25,438 nt of DNA from Clostridia bacterium (GCA_017412025.1 JAFQOY010000182.1:1-25438); one strand, 5' to 3'. Shown: positions 17,190 through 24,847, counted from the stretch's first letter. Numbers and translations are program-made. The notes: generated by a model from the letters alone, not told the origin.

Positions 17190-17725
17190 GAAGGCATGTG
17201 CTGCTGACGGGAGAGATCGGCGCAGGCAAGAGCACTGTGCTCCGGGCTACGCTGCAGCTGCTTGACGTGCGGGCAGAAGGAATTGAAACATATTATCCGG
17301 AGGAGCGCGGCGCGCAGACGAAGACGCTGTATCTGCGCGCATACGGGAGCGAAGCGCAGGGAACGCTGCTGTGCACGCTGCCGGATGGCGATAAGAGCGG
17401 CATTGCACCCGCATTTGACACGGCGGCTGTGCAGCTGCTGGAGGCGGCGCAGCGAAGCGCGGATGTGATCGTCGTCGATGAGATCGGCCGGCTTGAGCAT
17501 GGCGCGGCGGCGTATCACAGGGCGCTGAAGGCCTGCCTTGATGGAGACAGGCCGGTTCTGGGCGTCATCCGGCTGCACAAGGCGCCGTGGGCGGACTGGA
17601 TCCGGCTGCGGGAGGACGTGCTGCTCGTGCATGTGACGGGCGAAAACCGCGATGCGCTGCCCGGGCAGATCGCCGCGTACCTGCGCGCGCAGATGAATCA
17701 GCATGAATCAACAAGCCTGAACTGA
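17186..17725 (+). CDS. THEP1-like nucleoside-triphosphatase
   Basis: This 179-aa P-loop protein has Walker A at residues 9-17 (GEIGAGKST) and Walker B VIVVDEIGRLE, the signature of the THEP1-type NTPase_1 family. Such proteins hydrolyse NTPs in vitro and their cell role is poorly known. It starts with GTG in a GTGA overlap with the binding-protein stop, so it is coupled to the importer operon and may be the fourth component. Given MobA and a MoaA-like gene facing it, a part in handling the imported metal or cofactor is plausible but not shown. MobB, the usual P-loop partner of MobA, is a different family. Confidence 0.82.
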   Translation: MRRHVLLTGEIGAGKSTVLRATLQLLDVRAEGIETYYPEERGAQTKTLYLRAYGSEAQGTLLCTLPDGDKSGIAPAFDTAAVQLLEAAQRSADVIVVDEIGRLEHGAAAYHRALKACLDGDRPVLGVIRLHKAPWADWIRLREDVLLVHVTGENRDALPGQIAAYLRAQMNQHESTSLN

Positions 17726-17733
17726 AAAAAGCA

Positions 17734-17776
17734 TAAAACAGCGGCATACGCGATGAGAGCGCATGCCGCCGTTTTT
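17734..17776. terminator. Bidirectional terminator between convergent genes
   Basis: An 11-bp stem with one mismatch (17741-17751 with 17759-17769) and a 7-nt loop is flanked by A-rich sequence on the left and GTTTTT on the right. It therefore gives a T-run on each strand and serves both the NTPase operon (plus) and mobA (minus). The T-run on the plus strand overlaps the mobA stop codon. Confidence 0.85.
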
Positions 17777-18344
17777 ATCCGCGGAGAAACCGCGTCAGGT
17801 CCTCCGGTGTATTGAGGTTTTCAAATATATCCTGGCTCAGCGGAGCAGGAAGCACAATTTCGCGCGTATTCAGGCTGTCGAGCATCCGCATGAGCTTGAA
17901 ACGCTCTGAACGCAGATGCGCCTCAAGCGCGGGCAGGCAGCTTCTGGCGTATACGCCCATGAGCGGATGCGCCTTGCCCGTATCATCGCGCAGGATCAGC
18001 GCATCGACGCCGGGCGTATACTGCTGCGCGAGATACTGCGCGAGCTGCGCGCTGTAGCGCGGTGCGTCACACGGGGCGACGACCAGCGCATCGCAGGCCG
18101 TCTGCGTCAGCGCCGCATGCAGCCCGCCCATCGGGCCGCAGAGCGTGTACAGATCCGAGACGCGGATAAAGCCTTCGGGCGTGGGGATGCCGTCGTCGTT
18201 GACGGAAAAGATGCGTTCGTCAAAGCCTGCGCCGGCCAGGGCGACCCGCTCGGCGAGCGGCATACCGCCGACCTTAAGCAGGGCCTTGCTTTGGCCCATG
18301 CGGGAGGAGCGGCCGCCGCACAGGAGAAGAAAACCGATGCGCAT
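17775..18344 (-). CDS. mobA: Molybdenum cofactor guanylyltransferase (MobA-like)
   Basis: This 189-aa nucleotidyltransferase has the MobA signature at residues 9-22 (CGGRSSRMGQSKALL; the usual motif is AGG-S-RMG-DK), GPMGGLHAALTQ, VAPCDAPRY and a C-terminal NLNTPEDL. MobA joins GMP to molybdopterin to make the bis-MGD or MGD form of the cofactor, in the cytoplasm. The usual DK of the motif is SK here. The start has AAGGAGG 8 nt upstream, 41 nt downstream of the moaA-like gene, so both are one operon. MocA-type cytidylyltransferases are similar; the CGG motif and NLNTPED favour MobA. Confidence 0.85.
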   Translation of the reverse strand: MRIGFLLLCGGRSSRMGQSKALLKVGGMPLAERVALAGAGFDERIFSVNDDGIPTPEGFIRVSDLYTLCGPMGGLHAALTQTACDALVVAPCDAPRYSAQLAQYLAQQYTPGVDALILRDDTGKAHPLMGVYARSCLPALEAHLRSERFKLMRMLDSLNTREIVLPAPLSQDIFENLNTPEDLTRFLRG

Positions 18345-18385
18345 GGATAGACCTCCTTATGGGATGGATGGGAAGGGAAACGGCC

Positions 18386-19159
18386 TCACAGCAGCGCGCG
18401 CACGGCATCCTCCATGGCGGCTTTTTCCATGCTGCAGAGGCAGACGGATGCGCCCTGCGCATTGCGGAGCATGCCGTCCGTATCGAGGCAGAGGCAGCCG
18501 GCTTCCCGCGCAGCGGCAGGCACAAACGCGACCGTGCCTGCAGCGCCGGGCAGGCGAAGCGCGCCGTCGTCCCCGCGCTCGAGTTCCGGCAGACGGGCGA
18601 GCGCCTCCGGTATGGGCAGCGCCGTGCCGCCGCAGGCGGCGGCCTCCTCTCCGGCCAGCTCCATCAGGCGCAGGGAAACGCCGGTCATCTTCGTCAGGCG
18701 GACGAGGGAAGGCAGCTCGCTGTCGTTCACGCCGCCGATGAGGCGAGCCTCAATCGTCGCCGGGGGAAAGCCGACCTCCATCAGCGAGCGGATACCGGCA
18801 AGCACGGCGGTCAGATCGCCGCCGCCGGTCATGGCGCGGTATCTGCCGGGATCGAACGTATCCAGCTTCACAATCACGCGACTGACGCCCGCGCCGCGCA
18901 GCGCCTTTGCCCAGCGGGGCAGCAGGACGCCGTCCGTCGTCAGGCTCATGTCCTCCGCGACGGTCAGCGAGGAGAGCATCATGCACAGCACGGGGATGTC
19001 CTCACGCTCAAGCGGCTCGCCGCCGCACAGCTCGAAGCGGCGCACGCCGCAGGAGACGGCCGCCTGTGCCGCAAGGCGGATCTGCTCAAAGGGCAGATAG
19101 GAGGACGGGCTTTGCTCAGGATGGGTCAGTGCGATGCGCAGGGAGGGGATCGTATGCAT
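18386..19159 (-). CDS. MoaA-like protein lacking the radical-SAM cysteine motif
   Basis: This 257-aa protein aligns along most of MoaA (GTP 3',8-cyclase): LRIALTH, LPFEQIRLAA, GGEPLERED, LTTDGVLLPRWAKALRGAGVSRVIVKLDTFDPGRYRAMTG, NDSELPSLVRL and LRLMELAGEE. The CxxxCxxC loop that should hold the 4Fe-4S cluster between LRIALTH and LPFEQI is replaced by about seven residues without cysteine (PEQSPSS). The C-terminal FCxxCNRxR...C cluster site is also not intact (GCLCLDTDGMLRNAQGASVCLC), and no terminal GG is present. It cannot be a normal radical-SAM MoaA. The ATG at 19159 has AAGGA 10 nt upstream; the in-frame ATG at 19168 touches that site. The reading frame is intact, so it is not an obvious pseudogene. 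Confidence 0.8.
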   Translation of the reverse strand: MHTIPSLRIALTHPEQSPSSYLPFEQIRLAAQAAVSCGVRRFELCGGEPLEREDIPVLCMMLSSLTVAEDMSLTTDGVLLPRWAKALRGAGVSRVIVKLDTFDPGRYRAMTGGGDLTAVLAGIRSLMEVGFPPATIEARLIGGVNDSELPSLVRLTKMTGVSLRLMELAGEEAAACGGTALPIPEALARLPELERGDDGALRLPGAAGTVAFVPAAAREAGCLCLDTDGMLRNAQGASVCLCSMEKAAMEDAVRALL

Positions 19160-19205
19160 AGGCTTCATTCCTTCATATTTGACGTGCTATGGCGTGGCTT
19201 TCCGG

Positions 19206-19234
19206 TTGCGCATTTCAGCAAAAAACGATATACT
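19206..19234 (+). promoter_or_regulatory. Sigma-A promoter of the pullulanase gene
   Basis: TTGCGC, a 17-nt spacer and TATACT are read on the plus strand. The start site would be near 19241, with a leader of about 93 nt. Its polymerase footprint overlaps that of the opposite promoter at 19267-19295. Confidence 0.65.
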
Positions 19235-19244
19235 GAAACAAGTT

Positions 19245-19256
19245 GTGCGCGCGCAC
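19245..19256. promoter_or_regulatory. GTGCGCGCGCAC palindrome between opposed start sites
   Basis: A perfect 12-bp palindrome lies exactly between the predicted plus (19241) and minus (19260) transcription starts. It could be an operator controlling both genes. In high-GC DNA an alternating GC palindrome can arise by chance. Confidence 0.3.
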
Positions 19257-19266
19257 GCCGCCTCCC

Positions 19267-19295
19267 ATTATAGAGTGTTTTGGCGTGCGGCGCAA
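19267..19295 (-). promoter_or_regulatory. Sigma-A promoter of the moaA-like/mobA operon
   Basis: On the minus strand TTGCGC, a 17-nt spacer and a perfect TATAAT are read. The start site would be near 19260, with a leader of about 100 nt before the ATG at 19159. Confidence 0.65.
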
Positions 19296-19333
19296 GTGCG
19301 GTTTATTTTGCAGCAGAGGATGGATGAGACAGT

Positions 19334-21301
19334 ATGCCCGACAGAAATGCCGAGCTCAAGGCGACCTTTGACAGCGAAGCGTTTGCGCGCGAATACCACA
19401 CCGACGAGCCGCTGGGCGCATATTGCAGCCCGGATGGAACAACGTTTGCTCTTTGGGCGCCGACGGCGGAGGCTGTCGCGCTCAATCTCTATCACAACGG
19501 GCATGACGGCTGGCCGTATGCCTCGGTACCGATGGAACGCGGAGCGCGCGGCGTGTGGAAGCACGATTCAGTTTACAATCTGGACGGAACGTATTACGAT
19601 TACGACGTGACCTGCGGCGGCGAGACGCGCCGCACAGGCGACCCGTATGCGCGCGCCTGCGGCCTCAACGGCTTTCGCAGCATGGCGATCGATCTGGAGC
19701 GCACCAATCCGCCGGGCTGGGAAAGCGACCGTGCGCCTGCGCGGCAGAGCGAGGATATCATCTATGAGATTCACGTCAAGGACTTTTCCTGCGACGCGTC
19801 AAGCGGCGTGCCTGCGCGCCTGCGGGGCAAGTACGGCGCGCTGACGCTCGGGCATACGTCCGTCGGCCTCATGGGCAGGCGAAAGACATGCCTTGCGCAT
19901 GTGAAGTCGCTGGGCGTGACGCATGTGCAGCTGATGCCGATATACGATTACGGCTCAATTGACGAGGCCGGCCCGCCGGAGAACTTCAACTGGGGCTATG
20001 ATCCGGTCAATTACAATGTGCCGGAGGGATCCTACAGCACGGATCCATGGCATGGAGAGACGCGCATCAGGGAACTGAAGGAAGCGATCATGGCGCTGCA
20101 CAGAAACGGCCTGCGCGTGATCATGGACGTTGTGTACAACCACACCTATCATCTGCATTCGCATCTGTTTAACGCCGTGCCGTGGTACTATTACCGGCAG
20201 AACGCGGACGGAAGCGCGTCAAACGGATCGGGCTGCGGCACAGAGATTGCCAGCGAGCGCAGCATGTGCGCGCGGTATATCCTGGATTCGGTGCTCTACT
20301 GGGCGGAGGAATACCACATAGACGGCTTCCGGTTTGACCTGATGGGCCTTCTGGACGTGCCGCTGATGAACAGGATTCAGCAGGAACTGGACAGGCTCTA
20401 TGGCCGGGGGGAAAAGCTGATCTACGGCGAGCCGTGGAGCGGAGGGGCGAGCGCTGAGCGCGAGGGGACGCAGCTTGCCCATAAGGGCAGCATGAGGCTG
20501 CTTGATCCGGCAATCGGCGCGTTCTGCGACAACACGCGCGACGCGGTGAAGGGCGGATTGTTTGACGTGCGCAGCCGGGGCTTTGCCAGCGGCGGGGAGT
20601 TCAATGCAGCATGGCTGGCCTGCTGCGTGCGCGGCTGGTCGGGCGAGGGGATGCATATGGCCTTTGCAGCGCCGTCGCAGACGATCTCCTATCTGTCCTC
20701 GCACGATGACTGGACGCTCTATGACAAGCTGGTATTATCCATCACCGGCAGGCGCAGCTTTGCGCGGATGACGCCGGAGCTTCTGCGCGCGGGTAAACTG
20801 GCGGCGGCGATTCTCTTTATGTGCCAGGGCCATCTGTTCATGCTCTCGGGCGAGGAATTCGGCAGAACGAAAAACGGCGTCAAGAACAGCTACTGCTCGC
20901 CCCTGCGCATCAACCGCATGGACTGGAAGCGCGCATACCGCAACCGTGGGCTGACGCAGTACTACCGGGGCCTGATTGCGCTGCGCAAGACGCTGCCCGG
21001 CCTTTGTGACAAGAGCGAAACGGCCATGTCGCGCATCCTGGAAGCGGCGGATATCGCACCGGGCGCGGGCTATGTGATGCTTGATAACCGGGGCGAAGAA
21101 AGAGCATACGATACGCTGCTGCTGATGGTCAATACGGCGGATGCGCCCTGCGAGGCGGCGCTGCCGGGGGGAGCATGGCAGGTGCTGGCGGATGAAGAAT
21201 CCGCCTTCTGCTGGAAAAAGCGCAGAGAGACCGGCGGCCTTGTGCAGCTTAAGCCGGTTTCGGCGCTGATCCTCGGGCGCAGGGGCGGGAAGCCGGAGTG
21301 A
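19334..21301 (+). CDS. pulA: Type I pullulanase (GH13 debranching enzyme)
   Basis: This 655-aa enzyme hydrolyses alpha-1,6 branches of pullulan, limit dextrin or glycogen. An N-terminal CBM48 region (about 25-115, GTTFALWAPTAEAVALNLY) precedes a GH13 barrel and a C-terminal beta domain. The type I pullulanase hallmark is present at 218-224 (FNWGYDP, usually YNWGYDP). Catalytic residues are D335 (GFRFDL), E366 (IYGEPW) and D459 (SHDDW); VMDVVYNHT marks region I. There is no signal peptide, so it is cytoplasmic. The ATG at 19334 has AGAGGA upstream. It has its own promoter and is followed, after another promoter, by malQ. Confidence 0.92.
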   Translation: MPDRNAELKATFDSEAFAREYHTDEPLGAYCSPDGTTFALWAPTAEAVALNLYHNGHDGWPYASVPMERGARGVWKHDSVYNLDGTYYDYDVTCGGETRRTGDPYARACGLNGFRSMAIDLERTNPPGWESDRAPARQSEDIIYEIHVKDFSCDASSGVPARLRGKYGALTLGHTSVGLMGRRKTCLAHVKSLGVTHVQLMPIYDYGSIDEAGPPENFNWGYDPVNYNVPEGSYSTDPWHGETRIRELKEAIMALHRNGLRVIMDVVYNHTYHLHSHLFNAVPWYYYRQNADGSASNGSGCGTEIASERSMCARYILDSVLYWAEEYHIDGFRFDLMGLLDVPLMNRIQQELDRLYGRGEKLIYGEPWSGGASAEREGTQLAHKGSMRLLDPAIGAFCDNTRDAVKGGLFDVRSRGFASGGEFNAAWLACCVRGWSGEGMHMAFAAPSQTISYLSSHDDWTLYDKLVLSITGRRSFARMTPELLRAGKLAAAILFMCQGHLFMLSGEEFGRTKNGVKNSYCSPLRINRMDWKRAYRNRGLTQYYRGLIALRKTLPGLCDKSETAMSRILEAADIAPGAGYVMLDNRGEERAYDTLLLMVNTADAPCEAALPGGAWQVLADEESAFCWKKRRETGGLVQLKPVSALILGRRGGKPE

Positions 21302-21319
21302 CAAAGTTTACGATTTCTC

Positions 21320-21348
21320 TTGCAAATCGGGCCGGAATGTACTATAGT
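21320..21348 (+). promoter_or_regulatory. Sigma-A promoter of malQ
   Basis: TTGCAA, a 17-nt spacer and TATAGT are read on the plus strand, with a start site near 21355. It lies in the 163-bp gap between the pullulanase and malQ genes, and the cre-like site 21357-21370 abuts the start point. Confidence 0.75.
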
Positions 21349-21356
21349 TGACTTAA

Positions 21357-21370
21357 TGGAAACGTTACCG
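21357..21370. promoter_or_regulatory. cre-like catabolite control site at the malQ start point
   Basis: TGGAAACGTTACCG fits the CcpA site pattern TGNAANCGNTNNCW at all but the last position. It lies just downstream of the predicted start site, where CcpA binding would repress. Its ACGTTACC half also resembles the half-site of the operators at 3794 and 3958, so another LacI-family protein could bind instead. Confidence 0.5.
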
Positions 21371-21464
21371 AAAAAACCGTGCTGCCTGTGTGAGCGGGTA
21401 TGCACAGAAACGATGCAACGAGCCGCCCCGCGCCCGGCAGGACGGCGGCAAAGGAGAAAGTAAA

Positions 21465-23105
21465 ATGAAGCGATCCGCAGGTATCCTGCTGTCTGTCACC
21501 AGCCTCCCGTCTAAGTACGGCATCGGCTGCTTTGATCAGGCGGCGTATGATTTTGTTGACTGGCTTGCCAGAGCCGGACAGACCTACTGGCAGATTCTGC
21601 CGCTGGGCGCGACCAGCTACGGCGCGTCGAGCGATTCGCCGTATCAGGCGTATTCCGCGTTTGCGGGCAACCCGTATTTCATCAGCCTGGATGCGCTGAT
21701 TGAAGAGGGCGTGCTCTCTCAGGAGGAAGTAGACGCGGTCGACTTTGGCAGTGCGGAAAACGACGTGGATTATCAGAAGCTGCACGAGGGCCGCTTTAAG
21801 CTCCTGCGCAGGGCGTACGAGCGCAGCGACATCAGCCGCAATGAGGAATATCAGGCGTTTGTACGAGAGAATCACTGGTGGCTGAACGACTATGCGCTCT
21901 TTATGGCCGTGCATGAGTTCTTCGGCGACAAGTCCTGGACGGAATGGCCGCAGGACATCCGCCTGCGCTGGGGCTACTCGATTGATTACTACCGCAGGAC
22001 GCTGTATTTTGACATCGAGTTCCACATGTACATGCAGTTCCAGTTTGCGCGCCAGTGGAAGAAGCTGAAAAAGTATGCCAACGACAAGGGCATCCTGATC
22101 GTTGGAGATATCCCGATCTACGTGTCGCCCGACGGCGCGGACGTCTGGTCCCGCCCGGAGCTGTTCCAGCTGGATGAAAACAACCAGCCCAAGGCGATCG
22201 CGGGCTGCCCGCCGGACGGCTTTGCGGCGGATGGCCAGGTCTGGGGCAATCCGCTTTACGACTGGGATCTGCACAAGGCGACCGGCTATCAGTGGTGGAT
22301 CACGCGGCTGTGGCATAGCTTCGAGCTGTACGATGTGGTTCGCATCGATCACTTCCGCGGCTTTGACGAGTATTTCTCCATCCCGCACGGCGCGAAGACC
22401 GCGCATGGCGGCCATTGGGAGAAAGGGCCGGGTATCGACCTGTTCAAGCGCGTCAAGGCTGCGCTGGGCGAGAAGGCTGTCATCGCCGAGGATCTCGGAT
22501 ACATGACCGATACGGTGCGCAAGCTGGTGAAGGACACCGGCTATCCGAACATGAAGGTGCTGGAATTCGCGTTTGACTCCCGCGATACCGGCGCGGCGAA
22601 CGACTATCTGCCGCACAATTACGATGAAAACTGCGTCGTCTATACCGGCACGCACGACAATGAGACCATCGCGGGCTGGTTTGTCGGCATCAAGGAGGAG
22701 GAGCGGGCCATGGCGCGCGATTATCTCTTTGACCACCACACGCCGGACAGCGAAATCTACCGCAGCTTCGTTTCCATGGCGATGCTCAGCAACGCGGCGA
22801 TGTGCATCATCCCGATTCAGGATCACATGGGTCTTGACAACTCCTGCCGGATGAACCAGCCCTCTACCGTCGGCAAGAACTGGCGCTGGCGCGTGCTTGG
22901 CGAGCAGCTGACCGGCGAGCTGGCGGACGAGATTGCGGCGGTGACGATGCGCTACGGCCGCACGAACTGGAAGGCCTACAACGCCTACGTGCTTGAAAAG
23001 GAAGAGGCTGAGAAGGAAGCGGCCGAGAAGGAAGCCACCGAAAAGGCTGAGGCCGGAGAGGCTGCCGCGGAAGAGAAGCCGGTTGAGAAGGCCGAAGAGG
23101 CGTAA
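21465..23105 (+). CDS. malQ: 4-alpha-glucanotransferase (amylomaltase, GH77)
   Basis: This 546-aa enzyme transfers alpha-1,4-glucan chains between maltodextrins. GH77 motifs are YGASSDSPYQAYSAFAGNPYFISLD near the N-terminus, RIDHFRGF with nucleophile D295, IAEDLG with acid/base E342, and GTHDNET with D398. Residues 1-510 match the family's usual length of about 500. A tail of about 36 residues (511-546) is almost only Glu, Ala and Lys in an EKEAAEKE-like repeat and looks helical. The start at 21465 has AAGGAG upstream; a frame to 21390 lacks a site. It works with the upstream pullulanase in glycogen or maltodextrin use. A terminator follows directly. Confidence 0.93.
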   Translation: MKRSAGILLSVTSLPSKYGIGCFDQAAYDFVDWLARAGQTYWQILPLGATSYGASSDSPYQAYSAFAGNPYFISLDALIEEGVLSQEEVDAVDFGSAENDVDYQKLHEGRFKLLRRAYERSDISRNEEYQAFVRENHWWLNDYALFMAVHEFFGDKSWTEWPQDIRLRWGYSIDYYRRTLYFDIEFHMYMQFQFARQWKKLKKYANDKGILIVGDIPIYVSPDGADVWSRPELFQLDENNQPKAIAGCPPDGFAADGQVWGNPLYDWDLHKATGYQWWITRLWHSFELYDVVRIDHFRGFDEYFSIPHGAKTAHGGHWEKGPGIDLFKRVKAALGEKAVIAEDLGYMTDTVRKLVKDTGYPNMKVLEFAFDSRDTGAANDYLPHNYDENCVVYTGTHDNETIAGWFVGIKEEERAMARDYLFDHHTPDSEIYRSFVSMAMLSNAAMCIIPIQDHMGLDNSCRMNQPSTVGKNWRWRVLGEQLTGELADEIAAVTMRYGRTNWKAYNAYVLEKEEAEKEAAEKEATEKAEAGEAAAEEKPVEKAEEA

Positions 23106-23114
23106 GGCAAAAAC

Positions 23115-23145
23115 AAAGAGGCTGGTGTGTTCAGCCTCTTTTTTT
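23115..23145 (+). terminator. Intrinsic terminator after malQ
   Basis: A perfect 10-bp stem (AAAGAGGCTG at 23115-23124 with CAGCCTCTTT at 23132-23141) has a 7-nt loop and runs into a T-tract to 23145. It closes the pullulanase/malQ unit before the TauE/SafE gene. Confidence 0.9.
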
Positions 23146-23161
23146 GAGAAGGGATGATACG

Positions 23162-23935
23162 ATGGATTTTAGTATCCTGAGCGTGCAGGGCGCGATATTG
23201 AGCCTGACGTTCTTCTTTTCCGGCATCATCGACGCCGTCTGCGGCGGCGGCGGGCTTTTGTCCATGCCGATGTACATGGCGATCGGCTTTCCGGCGCACA
23301 TGGTGACGGGCACGAACCAGTGCTCCATCTTCTTCGGCGGCGCGACGTCGCTCGTGCGCTACATGCGCGGCGGCCATATCCACTGGCCTACGGCGATCGT
23401 TACAGGCCCGCTGGCCGTGCTGGGCGCGTTCCTGGGCGCGCGGCTGAATCTGGTCATGCCCGAGCGCGTGCTGGAGATCATCATGATCGTGCTGCTGCCG
23501 GTGGTGACGCTGATCATCCTCTTTAAGCCCACGTTCGGCGAGGAGAACCGCGTGGAGACGCTCAGCAATGCGCGTAAGGCGGTCAGCGCGCTGGTCATCG
23601 GCCTGGTCATCGGCGCGTATCAGGGCTTTTACGGCGCAGGGAGCGGCACGTTCTTCATGCTGGGCTTTGCGATCCTGTGCAGGCTCGACCTGACGACGGC
23701 GAGCGGCAACACGAAGTTTGTCGCCTTCTGTGCGAATATCTCCTCGGCGGCGACGTATGCGCTCTCCGGCGCGGTGGTCTGGCCCGCCGTGGTACTGGCG
23801 ACGGTCTTTAACGTCGCGGGCAGCTATCTGGGCGCAGGCCTTGCGATGAAGAAAGGCGCCAGGCTGATCAGGCCCATGTTCCTGCTGGTGCTGGCGCTGC
23901 TCTTTGCGCGGCTGATTGCCACTGTGATCCTGTAA
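23162..23935 (+). CDS. TauE/SafE family sulfite/anion permease
   Basis: This 257-aa membrane protein has about eight transmembrane helices and the family's glycine-rich N-terminal repeat (GIIDAVCGGGGLLSMPMYMAIGFPAHMVTGTNQCS) mirrored in the second half (GAYQGFYGAGSGTFFMLGFAILCRLDLTTASGNTK). Members carry sulfite, sulfoacetate or other organic anions out of or into the cell; the substrate here is unknown. The start at 23162 has GAAGGGA 8 nt upstream; an upstream in-frame TTG at 23144 lies inside the terminator and was not used. The Nudix gene follows after 12 nt and is probably co-transcribed. Confidence 0.88.
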   Translation: MDFSILSVQGAILSLTFFFSGIIDAVCGGGGLLSMPMYMAIGFPAHMVTGTNQCSIFFGGATSLVRYMRGGHIHWPTAIVTGPLAVLGAFLGARLNLVMPERVLEIIMIVLLPVVTLIILFKPTFGEENRVETLSNARKAVSALVIGLVIGAYQGFYGAGSGTFFMLGFAILCRLDLTTASGNTKFVAFCANISSAATYALSGAVVWPAVVLATVFNVAGSYLGAGLAMKKGARLIRPMFLLVLALLFARLIATVIL

Positions 23936-23947
23936 GGAGAGGCGCGC

Positions 23948-24352
23948 ATGGAGAGGGGAAAGACGATTGAGGTGGTCGCCGCGCTGATCTGGCGCGGAGA
24001 CCGCTTTCTGGCCTGCCAGAGGCCGCAGAACAAGGCCAGAGGCGGCCTGTGGGAGTTTGTCGGCGGGAAGGTGGAACGCGGCGAGAGCGGCCCTGAGGCG
24101 CTTGTGCGCGAATGCAGGGAAGAGCTGGGCGTCGCCATCCGCGTGCGCGGCGAATTTATGGACGTGACGCACGATTATCCCGACCTGACGGTGCATCTGA
24201 CGCTGTACGAGGCGGAGATTGAAAGCGGCGAGCCGCAGCGGCTTGAGCACAGCGATATCCGCTTCATCACGCCGCAGGAGATGGAGCGGTATCCGTTCTG
24301 CCCGGCGGATCAGGTGTTCTGCCGAAGGATCAAAGAAGTATACGGAAGATGA
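23948..24352 (+). CDS. Nudix hydrolase, MutT/8-oxo-dGTP diphosphatase type
   Basis: This 134-aa protein has a complete Nudix box at residues 40-62 (GKVERGE, seven residues, RECREELGV). The preceding QRPQNKARGGLWEFVGG and following PHCADQ-like segment (PFCPADQ) are typical of MutT/NudG-type enzymes that cleave oxidised or modified nucleoside triphosphates to monophosphates. The start has GGAGAGG upstream. It lies 12 nt after the permease gene and ends at a strong hairpin. The precise substrate cannot be told. Confidence 0.88.
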   Translation: MERGKTIEVVAALIWRGDRFLACQRPQNKARGGLWEFVGGKVERGESGPEALVRECREELGVAIRVRGEFMDVTHDYPDLTVHLTLYEAEIESGEPQRLEHSDIRFITPQEMERYPFCPADQVFCRRIKEVYGR

Positions 24353-24404
24353 GCGGAGGAGATCCCGCCCCGCAGGGCGATAAGAGCTTATCTTATATAC
24401 GAAA

Positions 24405-24440
24405 CGCCTCCATCCGGATGAACAATTCCGGATGGGGGCG
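24405..24440. terminator. Long hairpin between convergent nudix and XRE genes
   Basis: A 14-bp stem with one G-T pair (24405-24418 with 24427-24440) and an 8-nt loop lies in the gap between the plus-strand Nudix stop and the minus-strand XRE stop. A T-rich but interrupted tract follows on the plus strand (ATTGTGTTTATTT) and a shorter one on the minus strand. It probably ends transcription in both directions. Confidence 0.65.
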
Positions 24441-24447
24441 ATTGTGT

Positions 24448-24798
24448 TTATTTGTCTATCCAGTTAACAAAGGTATCCACCTTAGCCAGCCCTTCGTCAT
24501 CGAGGGCGCGCAGGCGCTCGCAGAGCCTGTTGTATGGGGAATCCGCGTCGCGCAGCGGCGCGAAGAATTCATCGACGGTTACGCCGAGGTAATCAATCAT
24601 ATTGAAAAACTCTTTGAGAGAGGGGAGTGCTTTGCCGCTGGAAATGTTGCGGATATAGGAACCGCTTCTGCCGAGCTCCAGACTCATTTTGTGTTCAGAT
24701 ACTTCCGGATTCATCCGGATTCTCAATTCTGTAATGCGTTTGCGCACGAAATCCTCATAAGGAATATCGACTTGTCTTTCATACCGGATTTCTTCCAT
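24448..24798 (-). CDS. Small XRE-family helix-turn-helix regulator
   Basis: This 116-aa protein carries a Cro/CI-type HTH at about residues 18-78 (VRKRITELRIRMNPEVSEHKMSLELGRSGSYIRNISSGKALPSLKEFFNMIDYLGVTVDEFF). The C-terminal part is short and helical. The start at 24798 has GGGAGGGAG upstream. It is divergent from the SLOG-type gene across an AT-rich region with repeated CGAATAT motifs, which may be its operators. Target genes cannot be inferred beyond that arrangement. A plus-strand frame over the same DNA was judged a shadow. Confidence 0.8.
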   Translation of the reverse strand: MEEIRYERQVDIPYEDFVRKRITELRIRMNPEVSEHKMSLELGRSGSYIRNISSGKALPSLKEFFNMIDYLGVTVDEFFAPLRDADSPYNRLCERLRALDDEGLAKVDTFVNWIDK

Positions 24799-24847
24799 GC
24801 AGCTCCCTCCCTCTGTTCAATATGCTAATATGAATCAGAAGGTGAAA

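Noticed and set aside
24349..24828. Plus-strand frame of 159 codons after the Nudix gene
   Set aside because: It runs through the terminator hairpin and is antisense to the XRE gene, which has a clear HTH and a good ribosome site; it has no domain of its own.
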